In this document: positions 36,601 to 48,300 of the stretch, one piece after another
How the letters are laid out: each line of letters begins with the position of its first letter
How positions within the stretch are numbered: position 1 is the first letter of the stretch
Source of the DNA: Bryopsis sp. KO-2023
Lineage: Eukaryota > Chlorophyta > Ulvophyceae > Bryopsidales > Bryopsidaceae
Direction of reading: 5' to 3'
Length of the DNA: 64,000 bases
Assembly: GCA_030272585.1 (NCBI GenBank)
Contig: BSYQ01000001.1
Location: 7,502,001-7,566,000, forward strand
Made by a program: the position numbers and the translations under genes
Notes under the pieces: generated by a model
Databases searched by the model: none
What the model was told of the DNA's origin: nothing
What the model saw: the letters and a program-made list of their open reading frames with translations, nothing else

Positions 36601-39600
36601 CATGGTGCGCTCCCTCTCTCTTTTTTTTTCTGAGCTTTTCAAGCTTCCAGTTTCTTTACAAAACAAATGAAGTTTATTGTTTCAGATTGTGAACCAATGT
36701 TATCATCAATGGTTGATTCCTGTCGGAAAAAAAAAAACACACACCGACAAAGTTTTTTTTACACTGTGTGTTTTGTTCCAGGCCAAATGCAATCCTGGTG
36801 AGTGCATCGGAACGGTGGCGGCCCAATCCGTGGGGGAGCCTACGACTCAGATGACTTTGAACACTTTCCATTTTGCTGGTGTGTCGGCAAAGAACGTGAC
36901 GCTGGGAGTCCCCCGATTGACCGAAATCATCAACATCGCCAAGAACATCAAAACACCGTCTTTGTCGGTGTATCTGACCGGACAGGCCAGGAAGATCAAC
37001 ACGGCAGCAAAGGTCATTCAGTGTCAGCTGGAGTTCACGAGGCTGAAGAACATCGTCCACGTGAGTAGAATCGTGTGCAAGATGGAGGTCGAATGGATAT
37101 GTGTTGTGAGGAAAACTGAACATAGCTTTCGCTTTAGCCGTCATTTCCTGGGTTTGACCTCACCTGTTTAGGCCATTGCCTGACATGGGAGTGGTGGTGC
37201 GGATGCCAGTGTGCATTCCATTCTCTGTTCATTCCATACGACGACATATGGGGGTTAGGAAACGGGCTTTACTCCGGGGGGTGTCTTGTATGTTCCGCTG
37301 ATTTCTCCTGTGTATTTTTTCACCTTGCTGTGAAATCAGGCCACCGAGATTTGGTACGACCCGGACGTGTTCACTTCTGTCGTGCCGGAGGATAAGGCTT
37401 GGGTGGAAGATTACTTCGTCACATGGACGCAAGACGATGCTGATCCGGCCAGGATGTCGCCCTGGGTGTTGAGAATCGTGCTGAGCAAGGAAATGGTGGT
37501 GGACAAGGTTCTAACTCTGAACATGGTGGCCGAAAAGATCAACCTGAACTACGAGGATTTCTTGTACTGCATCGTCACAGATGATAATGCCGAGGAGCTT
37601 GTTTTGAGGGTATGCTTGGAATGTGGACGGAAATAGCTCGAGGGCTGTTTGCAGAAAAAGAGAGAAAAGAAATGTTTTTTTTACTTTGAAAAGGGAAAAA
37701 GATAACACCATAAAACGGAAGGCTGGAATTTTTATTTTTGGGGGGCTTTCAGTTTTTGTTCCCTGTTATCATCGAACTGTGCAAGATTGGTTGGGAGGAA
37801 TGCTCGGCTCGATAGTCGATTTTTGGGGTTGCAAATTGTTTTTTTTTCACAAAATAGGTTTTGTGTTTTTTTTCTGGGTAATGCAGATACGGATCATGGC
37901 GGACGATGCCGACAAGGGGGATAATGGCGATTACACAGATTACAGCGAGGCTTTGCGAAAATTGGAGAGCATGGTGATGGAGTTGGAGCTGCAAGGGATT
38001 CCAGACATCAACAAGGTTTTCATTCGTGAAGAGGAAACCTTGATTTGGGATGAAGAGGGTGGCACTGGGTTCAAACAAAGTGAGTTGCATGACATGCAGT
38101 TGTGTGAAATGAGCATCTGCCAACCCCTTTGAAAGGAAAAAAAAAAACAGCCAGAAAAATTCAGAGAATGTTGAAGATAGGATTCGATCCGGACATTACT
38201 CCAGCCAGAAAAAGAAGATAATGTTGAGGGAGGATTCGACCCAGTCAGTTTTTTATACCTTCTGTTTTTTTTAAGTGTGGACTTTGCATCTAATCTGAGT
38301 GTGTTTTTGGTGTCTTTCAGAGAAGGAGTTTCTGTTGGACACAGAAGGTGTGAACCTTCTGGAGGTCATGTGCGAAGATGGAGTGGATTACACCAAAACC
38401 ACCAGCAATCATCTGATTGAGGTGTTCAGTGTGTTGGGGATTGAAGCCGTCAGACATGCGCTCATGAAGGAACTGCGTGGAGTCATCGAATTTGATGGCT
38501 CCTATGTGAACTATAGGCATCTTGCTGTTCTCTGTGACACCATGACGTACAGGTGGGGGTCCTTATTTTTGGTGTTCAGCATCAATAATTTTGTGTGAAG
38601 ATATTGTTGGATTCAAAGGCATTTCTGTGTAGGGAACATGTTGGGGGTCCATGCAGGTGTTCAGTCTGATTCTCAGTTGGGCGATTTTAGATAATGGTTT
38701 GGCGATGTTCTCTCAGTGTAGTGGAATTTTTGCGGTCGGTGTTGAGATTACGGCTTAACCTCACTTGGTGTGAATTCAGGGGACACATGATGGCAATCAC
38801 TCGACACGGAATCAATCGCAGCGAAAAGAGCCCACTGGCGCAATGTAGCTTCGAAGAAACAGTGGACATATTGCTTCGTGCGGCGATCAACTCAGAGATC
38901 GATATCATGCAGGGTGTTTCGGAGAACATCATCGTTGGCCAGTTGTGTCCCATCGGCACAGGTTGCTTCGACCTCCTCCTGGACGAGAAAGCCTTGTTGG
39001 ATGCAGTGGATGTCCAAAGCATGGGCTTCGATGTGCCGGACATGGCGTTGGCCACCCCAAAGATGAGCAGTCGGGGGGATCTAGTTGCGAAATCCCCGAG
39101 TCTGGCCACCCCAGGGAGAATCCTATCGCCCGGGCGATTCACGACGATGGCATCTCCGCTTCCAGCAAACGTGATGTTCTCGCCTGGGCCGGAGGGGGTG
39201 TTGTCCCCGTCGCCTCAATCACCTGGAATCCCATTCAGTCCTGCAGCCGGTGGAGCATCGCCTGGCTACTCGCCGACATCCCCATCCTACTCTCCGACAT
39301 CCCCGTCCTACTCTCCACAGAGCCCTGCGATGTACGGGACCGCCTCTCCTGGATATTCTCCGACCTCGCCCCTGTACTCCCCCACTTCCCCATCCTACTC
39401 CCCGACATCCCCGTCCTACTCCCCGACATCGCCTTCCTACTCTCCGACATCACCTTCCTACTCCCCGACATCGCCGTCCTATTCCCCCACCAGCCCGAGC
39501 TATTCCCCGACATCCCCATCGTACTCCCCGACATCCCCATCCTATTCCCCGACATCTCCATCCTACTCCCCGACATCGCCGTCATATTCACCTGCAGGGG

Positions 39601-40058
39601 GTGGAGCGGCATCGCCAAATTACTCTCCAACATCGCCAAAGTACTCTCCGACATCCCCCCAGACATCACCGGGCGGCGCAGCATCTCCGAATTATTCTCC
39701 GACTTCACCTCGATATTCTCCCTCTTCTGGGGTGGCTGGTGGCGGGGTGGCTTCCCCGAATTATTCCCCAACGTCCCCTCAGTACTCAGGGGGTGGTGGG
39801 GCAGTGTCGCCGAGTTATTCTCCTGCAAGAAGATATTCCCCGACATCCCCAAATCGGTCTCCAGGGTACTCTCCATCGGCCAACATGAATGTGGATAGTG
39901 ATCCAAGCTACTCTCCGACGTCGCCCAATATGGATAGCTATTCTCCTTCAGGGAAAGGGGATCTCCAGTCTCCACCATCGCCGACCTATTCTCCCTCAAG
40001 TCCAGGGAAAATTGAAAGCGGGGGGTCTCCGGCTTATGGAAAAACCAGTGAAAGTTAG
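30641..40058 (+). CDS. RPB1: RNA polymerase II largest subunit RPB1
   Basis: Catalytic subunit of RNA polymerase II. Twenty exons (30641-30730, 31239-31502, 31780-31980, 32110-32279, 32413-32802, 32915-33056, 33231-33305, 33529-33705, 33876-34154, 34388-34630, 34734-34958, 35122-35376, 35573-35839, 36035-36235, 36434-36604, 36782-37060, 37340-37609, 37887-38079, 38321-38552, 38780-40058) close in phase to 1800 residues, the normal plant size. Landmarks: zinc-binding [13 protein letters not shown], rudder/lid region with GRPIKSI and [16 protein letters not shown], the active-site NADFDGDE (Asp469, 471, 473 bind Mg), bridge-helix neighbourhood [13 protein letters not shown] and [13 protein letters not shown], and funnel/trigger-loop [16 protein letters not shown]. 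Intron 9 has a GC donor. The C-terminal heptads are described separately. Confidence 0.97.
34155..34160 (+). other. GC-type 5' splice site (CAG|GCAAGG), RPB1 intron 9
   Basis: Exon 9 ends GATACCCAG|GCAAGG and exon 10 opens after TTCATCAG with [19 protein letters not shown]. Across eukaryotes this segment reads DTQV.I..GELL.GTLCKK without a gap, so the join at the GC is fixed by conservation. Confidence 0.85.
34645..34702 (+). repeat. short tandem duplication in RPB1 intron 10
   Basis: ATGTCAGTTTTGTGGTC occurs twice about 34 bp apart. The first copy is followed by AATTGCAG, a decoy 3' splice site that is out of use because the true acceptor (GTGTGCAG) lies at 34733. Confidence 0.6.
38140..38245 (+). 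repeat. imperfect tandem duplication in RPB1 intron 18
   Basis: Two related units of about 55 bp share CCAGAAAAA, AATGTTGA and GGATTCGA.CC. They are non-coding and diverged. Confidence 0.55.
39255..40040 (+). repeat. RPB1 C-terminal domain heptad repeats (YSPTSPS)
   Basis: More than twenty copies of the Tyr-Ser-Pro-Thr-Ser-Pro-Ser heptad, coded mostly as TACTCCCCGACATC(C/G)CC(A/G)TCC variants. The central block of about a dozen is nearly perfect. Distal heptads vary at position 7 (K, R, N, Q) and are broken by Gly/Ala spacers such as [13 protein letters not shown]. The tail is the phosphorylation platform for capping, splicing and 3' processing factors. The repetition opens long meaningless frames on both strands. 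Confidence 0.95.
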
Positions 40059-41061
40059 GAGGGTGGGAAGGGGGGGGGGGGGGGTTGGTCGGGGTACCCA
40101 ATTGAGAGATCAAGGAATGAGGATTCGGAAGGGGGGGTGGGGGAAATCAGTGAAAAAGAGAAACATTACGAGAGGATAACATATAGATGGAAGCTGGATG
40201 TATAGTGAGGGATTGTCTGTAGATTTGTGGCAGTTGGTTTTCTCTGTTGTCTTGCCGTTCGTATCTGTGCAATTTGCGGTTAAAGGGGATTTATTTGGGT
40301 CGACAATTGGGTTATTGTGTCGATATAGGTAAAAAAAAGCACACGTAGCATGCTGGGTATTGTGAGAAATTGTGAGAATATACCTTGCAACCTGTGGAAC
40401 CCACTCTGTCTTGAAATAGGAAAACGTTTCAGGGGTGAGAAAACCCAAGATGCGACTACGTTGCCTCCACCAGAAAAGAACCAGTCTCGGCAGAACGCCC
40501 ATTATTGTCTGATTTTATACAGTTTATGGTTTTTTACATTAATGGTTGGATGGCCTGGGGAACAACTGGGTGCTGTGGTTCCCACTGCATAGAATGATGG
40601 ATAGAATTTAACATGAATTTAAAGTTGTGATATGTGTTTCGTGGATCAGTCCCACACTTCACTGTCAACTTCCTGCAAAACTCAAGATAGTCTTCTCTAT
40701 GTAAGTTTCAACCTGGTCCCTTGGCAATGACTCAGAGCTTCCAGCTTCCACACAAGTTCAAAATCTTTACCAGCCACTACCAGCCAATGAGAAGTGTTTA
40801 ATTTGCATTAGGCAAATTTGCCCAACGGCCATCCACTTTACACTACCAATGAGAAGTGTATGGTGATTTCTGTGTATATTTTTATAATTCACATGAGAAT
40901 TTCAGGCTCCCGATAGATTTGAGAAAATCAAGAATTAAATTTTTACATTTTTACAAACCAATATGAAACACTTATGCGTTGCTAAAAATGATGAAAATAT
41001 TTCAAACATTATATTCCATTCTGACCTATCCCCTTATTCTCTTTTTCCCTTTTTTTTTTTC
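40059..41061. other. spacer between convergent RPB1 and Wee1 genes
   Basis: A G tract follows the RPB1 stop (40070-40085). The rest is AT-rich, with AATGAGAAGTGT repeated near 40790 and 40845. No ORF has support; both 3' UTRs end here. Confidence 0.4.
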
Positions 41062-44000
41062 CTAATCCTCCAATTTCGTCACTCTCTCGAAAACTTCTCG
41101 CGCCGAAGGTCTATCTTCCCTTTTCATGGCCAGCATATCCTACAAACAACAATCGAAGCTCGATTAACAAGAAGTCCGCTTTACGAAACATTTAAACATG
41201 TCATGAAGTCAAATAATCATTAAAACAATCAAACGCATTCAATTTATCATTCAAAAACACAAATAACGCATCACCAAGATGTACAAAATTCCTGTCCAGG
41301 TCCACGAACCTCCAACAATTCTCCAAAGCCTTCGGAGACATCTGGGATTTCCGCAAGCCAAGTTTTGTCCACGCATTCTTGAGTGAGCTCGTACGACAAC
41401 TGCTGTCCGGAAGAGACGTCACAAATCGTAGCTCCGAGAGAAAAGACGTCCCCCTTATCGGCCTCTGCACTCCACCCAACATGATACGTGTCCATATACC
41501 TGAGACGGAAGCCAACCACACATTCTTAGCGACTCATAAACAGAATCTCATCACTTTCTACTCATCACTTTCTACACATCAGAAGCATGTCAAATTCTGG
41601 TTGAACAAATATACAAACATATTTATTTTTCAAACATTTTGGAAAGTCCAATTTTCCAGGAATTCATACCGTGTCGTCCCTCGTCTCGTCGCCCCCTTTC
41701 CATCGATTCTGGTCGCCATACCAAAGTCTGCCAATTTAAAGGTTTCCAATCCGGTCAGCTTGCATTTGGATATCAAAATATTTCCGGGTTTTACATCCAG
41801 GTGGACCATCCCCAGGGAATGAACGTACGACAGGGCCGACGCAATCTTCATACAAAAACATAGGAGAAAAAAAGCTCAACAACGGTGCTCAATATTTTTT
41901 CCAGGCTCGGTTTCCGAATAGCGTCCAAACAGAGCTGTTTGAAAAATGTTTCTTTCTCGCGACCAAAAAAATTTCCAGAGTAATTTAATTTTTATGTTAA
42001 TTTTTATCGAATGGGGGCCATGCGAAAAAGATGCCTGTGGCTGTTTGATTTTCGCTGCCGGCCGTGAAAAACTCGGTACCTGATTTTCACTTTCGATGAA
42101 AAATGTTTCTTTCTCGCGACAAAAAAATAAATTTCCAGAGTAATTTAATTTTTATTTTAATTTTTATTGAATGGGGGCCATGCGAAAAAGATGCCTGTGG
42201 CAGTTCGATTTTCGCTGCTGACCATAAAAAAAACTCGGTACCTGATTTTCACTTTCGAAAATTTGAAGAAACTCTATTGTATCGTCACACATATATACCA
42301 TTTTTTTATTTTTTTTGCTTTTCCGTCCAATTTCCACTCACGTGTTTAACGATTCTTTTCAGGCGCGTTTCGCAAAATCCATCTTCTCCCCATGTGGCAA
42401 CCTGTATATCTGAGTCGCACGGCTCCGTCAATATCGCTTGCTCCTCGTCCGCAATCTCCGAATATCGCTTCAACCAGCTGCCTTGGTAGCGCACGATGTG
42501 TGGATGGCCCTCCACCATCGTCAAAGCTTGGGCCTCCTACGATTCCCCCCAAAAAAGAATAAATAAATAAATAAATAAAGCTAACAAATTCAACGTTTTT
42601 TTATTTGGGGAAGAAAAAAGAAGCACACTACAAAAAAGAAAACAACCCAAGAACCTTGGTGTACACACATATATACATACACACACATATATATTTTTTC
42701 AGAATATAAATTATGTTTCCGTCCGTGGATGTATAAATGTCACCTACGTACCTTCAAGAACAAGGTCTTTCTCCATTCATCCATGTTCCGCGATTCTTTC
42801 ATGGCGAAACCCTCCACCGAGCCAGTCAATTGGTCCACAACCCGGTAGACCGAAGCGAAATCCCCCCTGCCCAGCCTTGCCTCTTTCCATGGGCCAAACC
42901 TGTCTCCGCAACAAAACGTAACTCAGCCACACCCGAGATTCTGAAATATATTTCCCCATCATGTCATGCCGCCCTGATTTTTTTGGTGGGTTCAGTTTTT
43001 TTTTTCATTTTTTTTCCCCTTGGTAAGTTCTGAATGTGGTCTCTTTGCAACTTCATCCCAGGTGGTTATTTAATCAGCTTTTTGAAAAACAAAAAAAATC
43101 GAGAAAATAGAAACACACGGCCAGACTTCCTTAAGACTAAGGAAAAAAATCAGGTAGGGGAGAAAAAAAAAGTAAGACGAAAAGGGCACTAAAACCACTA
43201 AACATTTTCAGGAAAAAACAGTGAACACATAGCATTATTTGCGACGTAAAAAATATCTTGCAAAGTTTTTTTTTCAAGTCTTCAACCTATTTTCTCTTCC
43301 TTTTGTTTTGTCAAGCTCATTTCTTTTTCCCCCCTTTACTTTTCTTGAAATAAAAAACGAAGCTTCGATTTCCAGAGAGGACCTACCCAGAATCCCTTGT
43401 TGGACCGACGTTCAGTGCTTTTTCATTCCACGTCTGCATGTCGAAATCATCCCCGCTGAAGTAGCAGGGCAGCGGTTCTTTCTCGAAAGACTCCTCGACG
43501 CTGACCTTTACTTTTTTCAGTCGTTGGGCTGCAAAAATTAATAAACAAATTAATGCACGGACAAATGAAACATAAAAACTGCTGAAAACAGAGGAATGTA
43601 AACAGGCGCTTTTTTTTTGGAAATGTTAGAAAAAAACAATTGACAGTTGAATTGACAGTTAAATTGAAAGACAAACTGGAAGCAGAGACAGACCCTCCCC
43701 CCTTCTGGGGTGAACCAAATATCTTCAAGAAATCAGAGAATAAATGAAATGATTCTTTGTCTCGGGGCGAGGTCCTTTTTTCAAACTGTGAATTTTTACT
43801 GAGCGTTCAGTAACATTATTGCGATAATTAATTCTTGTGCAAGAAAAACCTCAAGTAAATCTGCTGTTCTCGTATTCTCCCCCTCTAGTGCTTCACCCCC
43901 CCGCCCCCCAAAAAAAATAATATAAAAAAAATCCGGCACAACACAACTGAAAACGACAACAATTTCAGTGAACTTTTTAATCGCTCTTTTTCCCCAAAGG

Positions 44001-44967
44001 TATTGGAACTTACATATGGCTTCTTCTTCGTCCCCATCCAAGTCTTCGTTGATGGGGGAAAGCTCCCTGCGTCTCCTCTTGCGAATCAAGGTCGGCGGCT
44101 TCTTCATCGGAGAGCGTGGAAGAATGTTATCAGGGGTGCGATAACAAGCATCTTCTTTGACTGATCGGTTCAACATGCTGTCTCGTTTCCTGTTTCAAAA
44201 AAAAAAAAAAAGGTTGGAAAAAAGAAAAGCACAAGAAAAGACTGAATATCTATTGGAGCAGCAAAGGAGGGGGAGCAGGGGATGTGGGCAAACAGCCAGT
44301 GAGACAAAAAAAAAGCGTCATGTTTTTCAGCCATTTTTGAAATTAACATATTTCGAATCAAATTTCTTACAGATGGTTCAGAGATTCAGGGCCTGTCTGA
44401 CAATAAATTCCATTCCCCCCCCCCCTCATTTTCGTGCTTATTTTGGTGTTTTATTATTTCTCAAGTTTTACGAAGATAAAGGATTTAAATCGGTGAGAAA
44501 ACAGATCGATGCTGTTCGGCATTATTCTGCCCAACCACGACTGCATCAGTGATGCAAGAAATTCTACTGAGAATATCTATTGAAGCGCAGCTGTTTTCCT
44601 CTCAGCTATGGGTATCGAATATGAAATAAAAAATTTCTGGGATCTCTTCAATCAAACACTCCTTCCATTATTCTTCATTCATTCATTCATTTTTTTGTAA
44701 CTCTATCGTACAGTCCAACAGGAGAGAACCACGAGCGAAACAGACTGGGAGAAAATAAACAGGTCGTCTGATATAAAAAAAACCCAAAAAAACGGTGCTG
44801 TGACAGCGAATCAAGCGAAATAGACCAAGCATTCATTCATTGGGCATGACTTACGGAGTCTCCAACGCTTTTCTCTCCCTCCCTGGAGTTTCGGGCGTGA
44901 AGTAGTGGTAAATGGTCGCGCCCCTCGGCACTTGTGTCTGACAGATGTTTTCTTCTTGACTCTCCAT
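41062..44967 (-). CDS. WEE1: Wee1-family protein kinase
   Basis: Wee1 kinases phosphorylate the inhibitory tyrosine of cyclin-dependent kinases and delay mitosis or S phase after DNA damage. Eight exons (44967-44855, 44189-44014, 43528-43387, 42899-42752, 42536-42342, 41845-41670, 41499-41310, 41139-41062) close in phase to 405 residues. The N-terminal 140 residues are basic and acidic with CDK-like SP/TP sites (RTPDNILPRSPMKKPP). The kinase domain has the glycine loop LGRGDFASVYRV (residues 153-164), catalytic lysine in GFAMKESRN, the Wee1-type catalytic loop HLDVKPGN (273-280), and DFG at 298-300. It ends RPSAREVFERVTKLED. Where most kinases have APE this one reads TTRYMDTYHVGW, and the domain is compact. 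Wee1 fits better than Myt1 because no membrane segment follows. Confidence 0.88.
41941..42258. repeat. 157-bp tandem duplication in Wee1 intron 5
   Basis: Two copies of a unit starting GAAAAATGTTTCTTTCTCGC at 41941 and 42098. Both contain ATGGGGGCCATGCGAAAAAG and CTCGGTACCTGATTTTCAC. The copies differ by a few substitutions and short indels, so the event is recent. Confidence 0.85.
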
Positions 44968-45334
44968 CAGCAGCGAACTCCCCCGGGAGAAAAACGCAAT
45001 GAAAACAATTAACAATGCCGACGTCCACGAATTCCGCGCACCACGGGACGGCGAGCAAGGCAGACTCCGTAAAAAAAGTAGCTATAAAGTTGGAGAGAAT
45101 CTGCTGTTGGCGAAGTTTTTTTTTTTTCTTTTTTCTCGTTTGGCCGAAAGGAAGTCGAGGTGAAACTGTGTAATCGTTTCGCGTTTCGATTTTGCGTCCA
45201 AAACTGGTGACGTGTGAATTTCTTCGTTGGCGAAAACGTAGAATGTCTGTCATGGCCCCTCTCTCGACACGATTTGCACGTTTCTGGATCGATGATCGGC
45301 GCCGAACACGGCTGGGTCGTTTTGCGAATAAAAA
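44968..45334. promoter_or_regulatory. bidirectional promoter, Wee1 / NSE4
   Basis: Only 367 bases separate the two start codons. Cores resembling E2F sites occur three times: TTGGCGAA at 45107, TTTCGCG at 45177, and TTGGCGAAA at 45227. Both genes serve chromosome integrity in S/G2, so joint cell-cycle control is plausible. The sites are near-consensus, not perfect. Confidence 0.45.
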
Positions 45335-48300
45335 ATGGGAGAAGCCGGAAAGAAAAGCTTTCGCGAGAACCACAAGGAAGTGGTCAGACTGCTGAAAAGT
45401 GAGCGACCCGTGCTTGTCTTCGTTCGATTGTTTGCTTTTTTTTAGGTTTTTTTGGGCTGTGTCGTTGCTGGTTGGGAGGTTGCGAAAGATTCGACCTGTG
45501 TTTTTGGGGTTTCGCCGTGCAGAAGCCTCGAACCTGGAACAGGAAAAGGGAAAGATCTTTGTATACACCGACCTCTGTGATGTTTTGCAAAAACAAGGTG
45601 GGGGCTGGAAAATTTCAACCCAGCGAATTTGCTCTCTGCAGCTGGAAAAGTCGCATCATGAAAAAGCCCAGACTGGGTACAAAAAACGCAAATGCAAATA
45701 GAAGATCAAGATTTCGGATGCATCCATTTCGATTTTGAAAACCAGCCAGATCTATTATGAGGTGGATCTACATGGCTGGGTTTTGATCTTTCAAATAAGG
45801 CCAAAAAAACAAATAAGCAATCGATAAAAATGGCCACCCTGGCAAACTGCATTTTTTTTAAATGCCGAAAACTCCTTTATTTTCGGAGATCGACACCCAG
45901 ACAGAAATGAAAATGATCCTACAGATCGCTTTTTTTCTGTTTATGATTCTTTACATCGTATTTTAGAGGTCTGACTTGAACCCATGCCGATTTCGGTTGT
46001 TTTTTTTGAAAAACATTCAGCGTCAACTCACAAAGAGTACAGGATGGAGTCTGAAGTTTTTCACTCCATCACAAAACTGGGAAGACCGACGAACAAGGTA
46101 GCGGAAAACTTAAAAAACTATGATGGGGATGGAACCAGTTTTCTAACAGCATTCTTACAAGGAGAAGAAAAAAAAATCAGCCACAATCTGCTGTCGCGTG
46201 TTTTGATTCGAACGCAAAAACTGAAAAGAACGTTGTTTTTTTTCTCTGGACACCTCTTTGAAACAGGGGGGCGGCAGTTCATGCATCATTTCTTTTGATT
46301 CTTTATTTTTGTTTTCGGTTTCATTATTCCTTCGATAGAGAAACCCAGCGTTTTGTTTTAGCTTTCCCTGTATTTCATTCGAAAATCAAAACAGGGGGGG
46401 GGGGGGGAAGAAAGGTCGTGATCTCCAAATTCTTAAAAGAAAACATTAAGATAATTCACAACTGCGTTTTTTTTCAGTTTGGCAGAATGCTGTTGATCTG
46501 GTAAACCTAACCTCAGTTCACAGTCCTCCTCGCTGCAATTTTTACACAAACGATGTGTTTCAACTTTTCTTCTCAATCAGGCACTGGACACAAGGGATGT
46601 CCTACGTGGCTTGCTCGTCCTTCTTTCGACGAAATCGTGGAAAAAATTGGGAGAGTCGGTGAAACTCAGAGGATGTGGAAATGTGGGGGCGACGACTTTT
46701 CTCGGATCTTTGAATATTCAACCCAAAAGAAGGCAGCAGAGGAGGATTTTTACAGCCCCGAGGAAAGCCCTCGAAAAGCCGACCGAAGTGGAGGATGTCA
46801 TGGACTCGAACGACCCCACAACCAAGAGGACGGAGGCAATGTATACAGCCATCTTGGTGAACGGGAGCACCCCATTCGCAGAGACCATTTTGGATGTGGG
46901 GTCGTTTGCGAACACTGTTGTCAATTTGTTTTGTCTTCTACTCTTGGTAGGTGCCATATTTTTTTCGTGTGTGATTTTTTGGCATTATTATTCTATTAGG
47001 CGGGGATGGGGGGTCGGCTGTGGAAAATTAGAAGAAATTTTTCTCAATGTTCAGCTTTTTGGGAAAAAAAGCGAAAGTGAGAATTCAAGGTATCTGAGCA
47101 AGAATTAGGAAAGAAAGAAAAAAATTTGTGTGAGGTGTCAGATTAAGCAGAGTATTATATTCAATATCTTTTGTTGTGGGGCTTTTTTTGTGCATTTTTT
47201 TTCTTTTTTCTTTTGGCAGGAGGGAGGGGCCACGATTGAAAAGTGAATCGAGGAGTTTTATTTTTTTGGCACGTGGTGATGCAGGTAAACAGAGGCAAAA
47301 TCACTTTCAGCGTATCAGTTTCTGAAGGCATGCTGCTGGATGCCCACAAAAAGGGGAAAGGAAAACCCACTGGAGATAAGGCCCAGAACATCATGCGGAT
47401 AAATAAGAAGATATGGGAACAAATGAAGGAGGTGGTCAAAGTCGAGGATTGCTTGATGCAGGTCACTAAAGGTGGATCACCGTCACCATTATGACATAAT
47501 ATATTATTATATGATATATCATATTATATGTTTTCATTATTAGGTGGATTCATTTTCGTTGCCATTTTTTCTTGAACCCGCTTTTTTCGGCAACATGTTT
47601 GTTTTTTAAGAAAAATCCAGAAAAAAAAATCAGGTAAATAGACACCACCATGTGAAAGTTTGGTCGAAAAATATAAGTGAAAGCATTTCCTCCCTCCCCC
47701 CCCCCCCTTCCTTTTTCGTTGATGAATGTTGGTTGATCCGAAGGAAAAAAGAAATGGAGGATGCAAAGCTCGTATTTGTTTTGCCTGGTGATTCAGGAGG
47801 AGTTCGTTCCCACCGAAAGACGCAAAGTGTTGCTGACGAAATGGAGGAGGAGGATTGTGTGGATGCGGAGCCTGAATTGACCGCCGAGGAAAGACAACCC
47901 GATATAGCTAACCCAGATCCTTTTGGAAAGCGGAAGGCAACTTCTGCCAACCGATTTCAAGTGCCACGCAAAAGGAGAGGTGTGCGTTGAGGAATTATTT
48001 TTCGGTTTCTTTTTTTTTTGAAATATCTTGTCAGCGTGTCCATGCATTAATGACAGAGTCATCTACTGTGGATTTCGACAGCTATTTGAAAAGATGTCTG
48101 CGAAAATGAGTGGGAAAAACTATCGAACCTTCAGGAAACGATACTTGTTTGGGGGGGGTTGGGAGGGGGGGTGAAGTGGAGCTGAATGGTTGCTTGATTA
48201 TGATTTTCTTTCTGACTTACTAGCACCTTAAGGTATTGTTTTCTTTGATGTAGATGTTGCTCATGATGAAGGTCCATCAGGGGCACCACAAGATATTGAC

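Noticed and set aside
38945..39898. 317-codon plus-strand frame overlapping the RPB1 tail
   Set aside because: It is the +1 shadow of the heptad repeats; the regular codon pattern keeps it open.
39235..40113. 292-codon minus-strand frame opposite the RPB1 tail
   Set aside because: It mirrors the heptad DNA repeat, is low in complexity and has no independent support.
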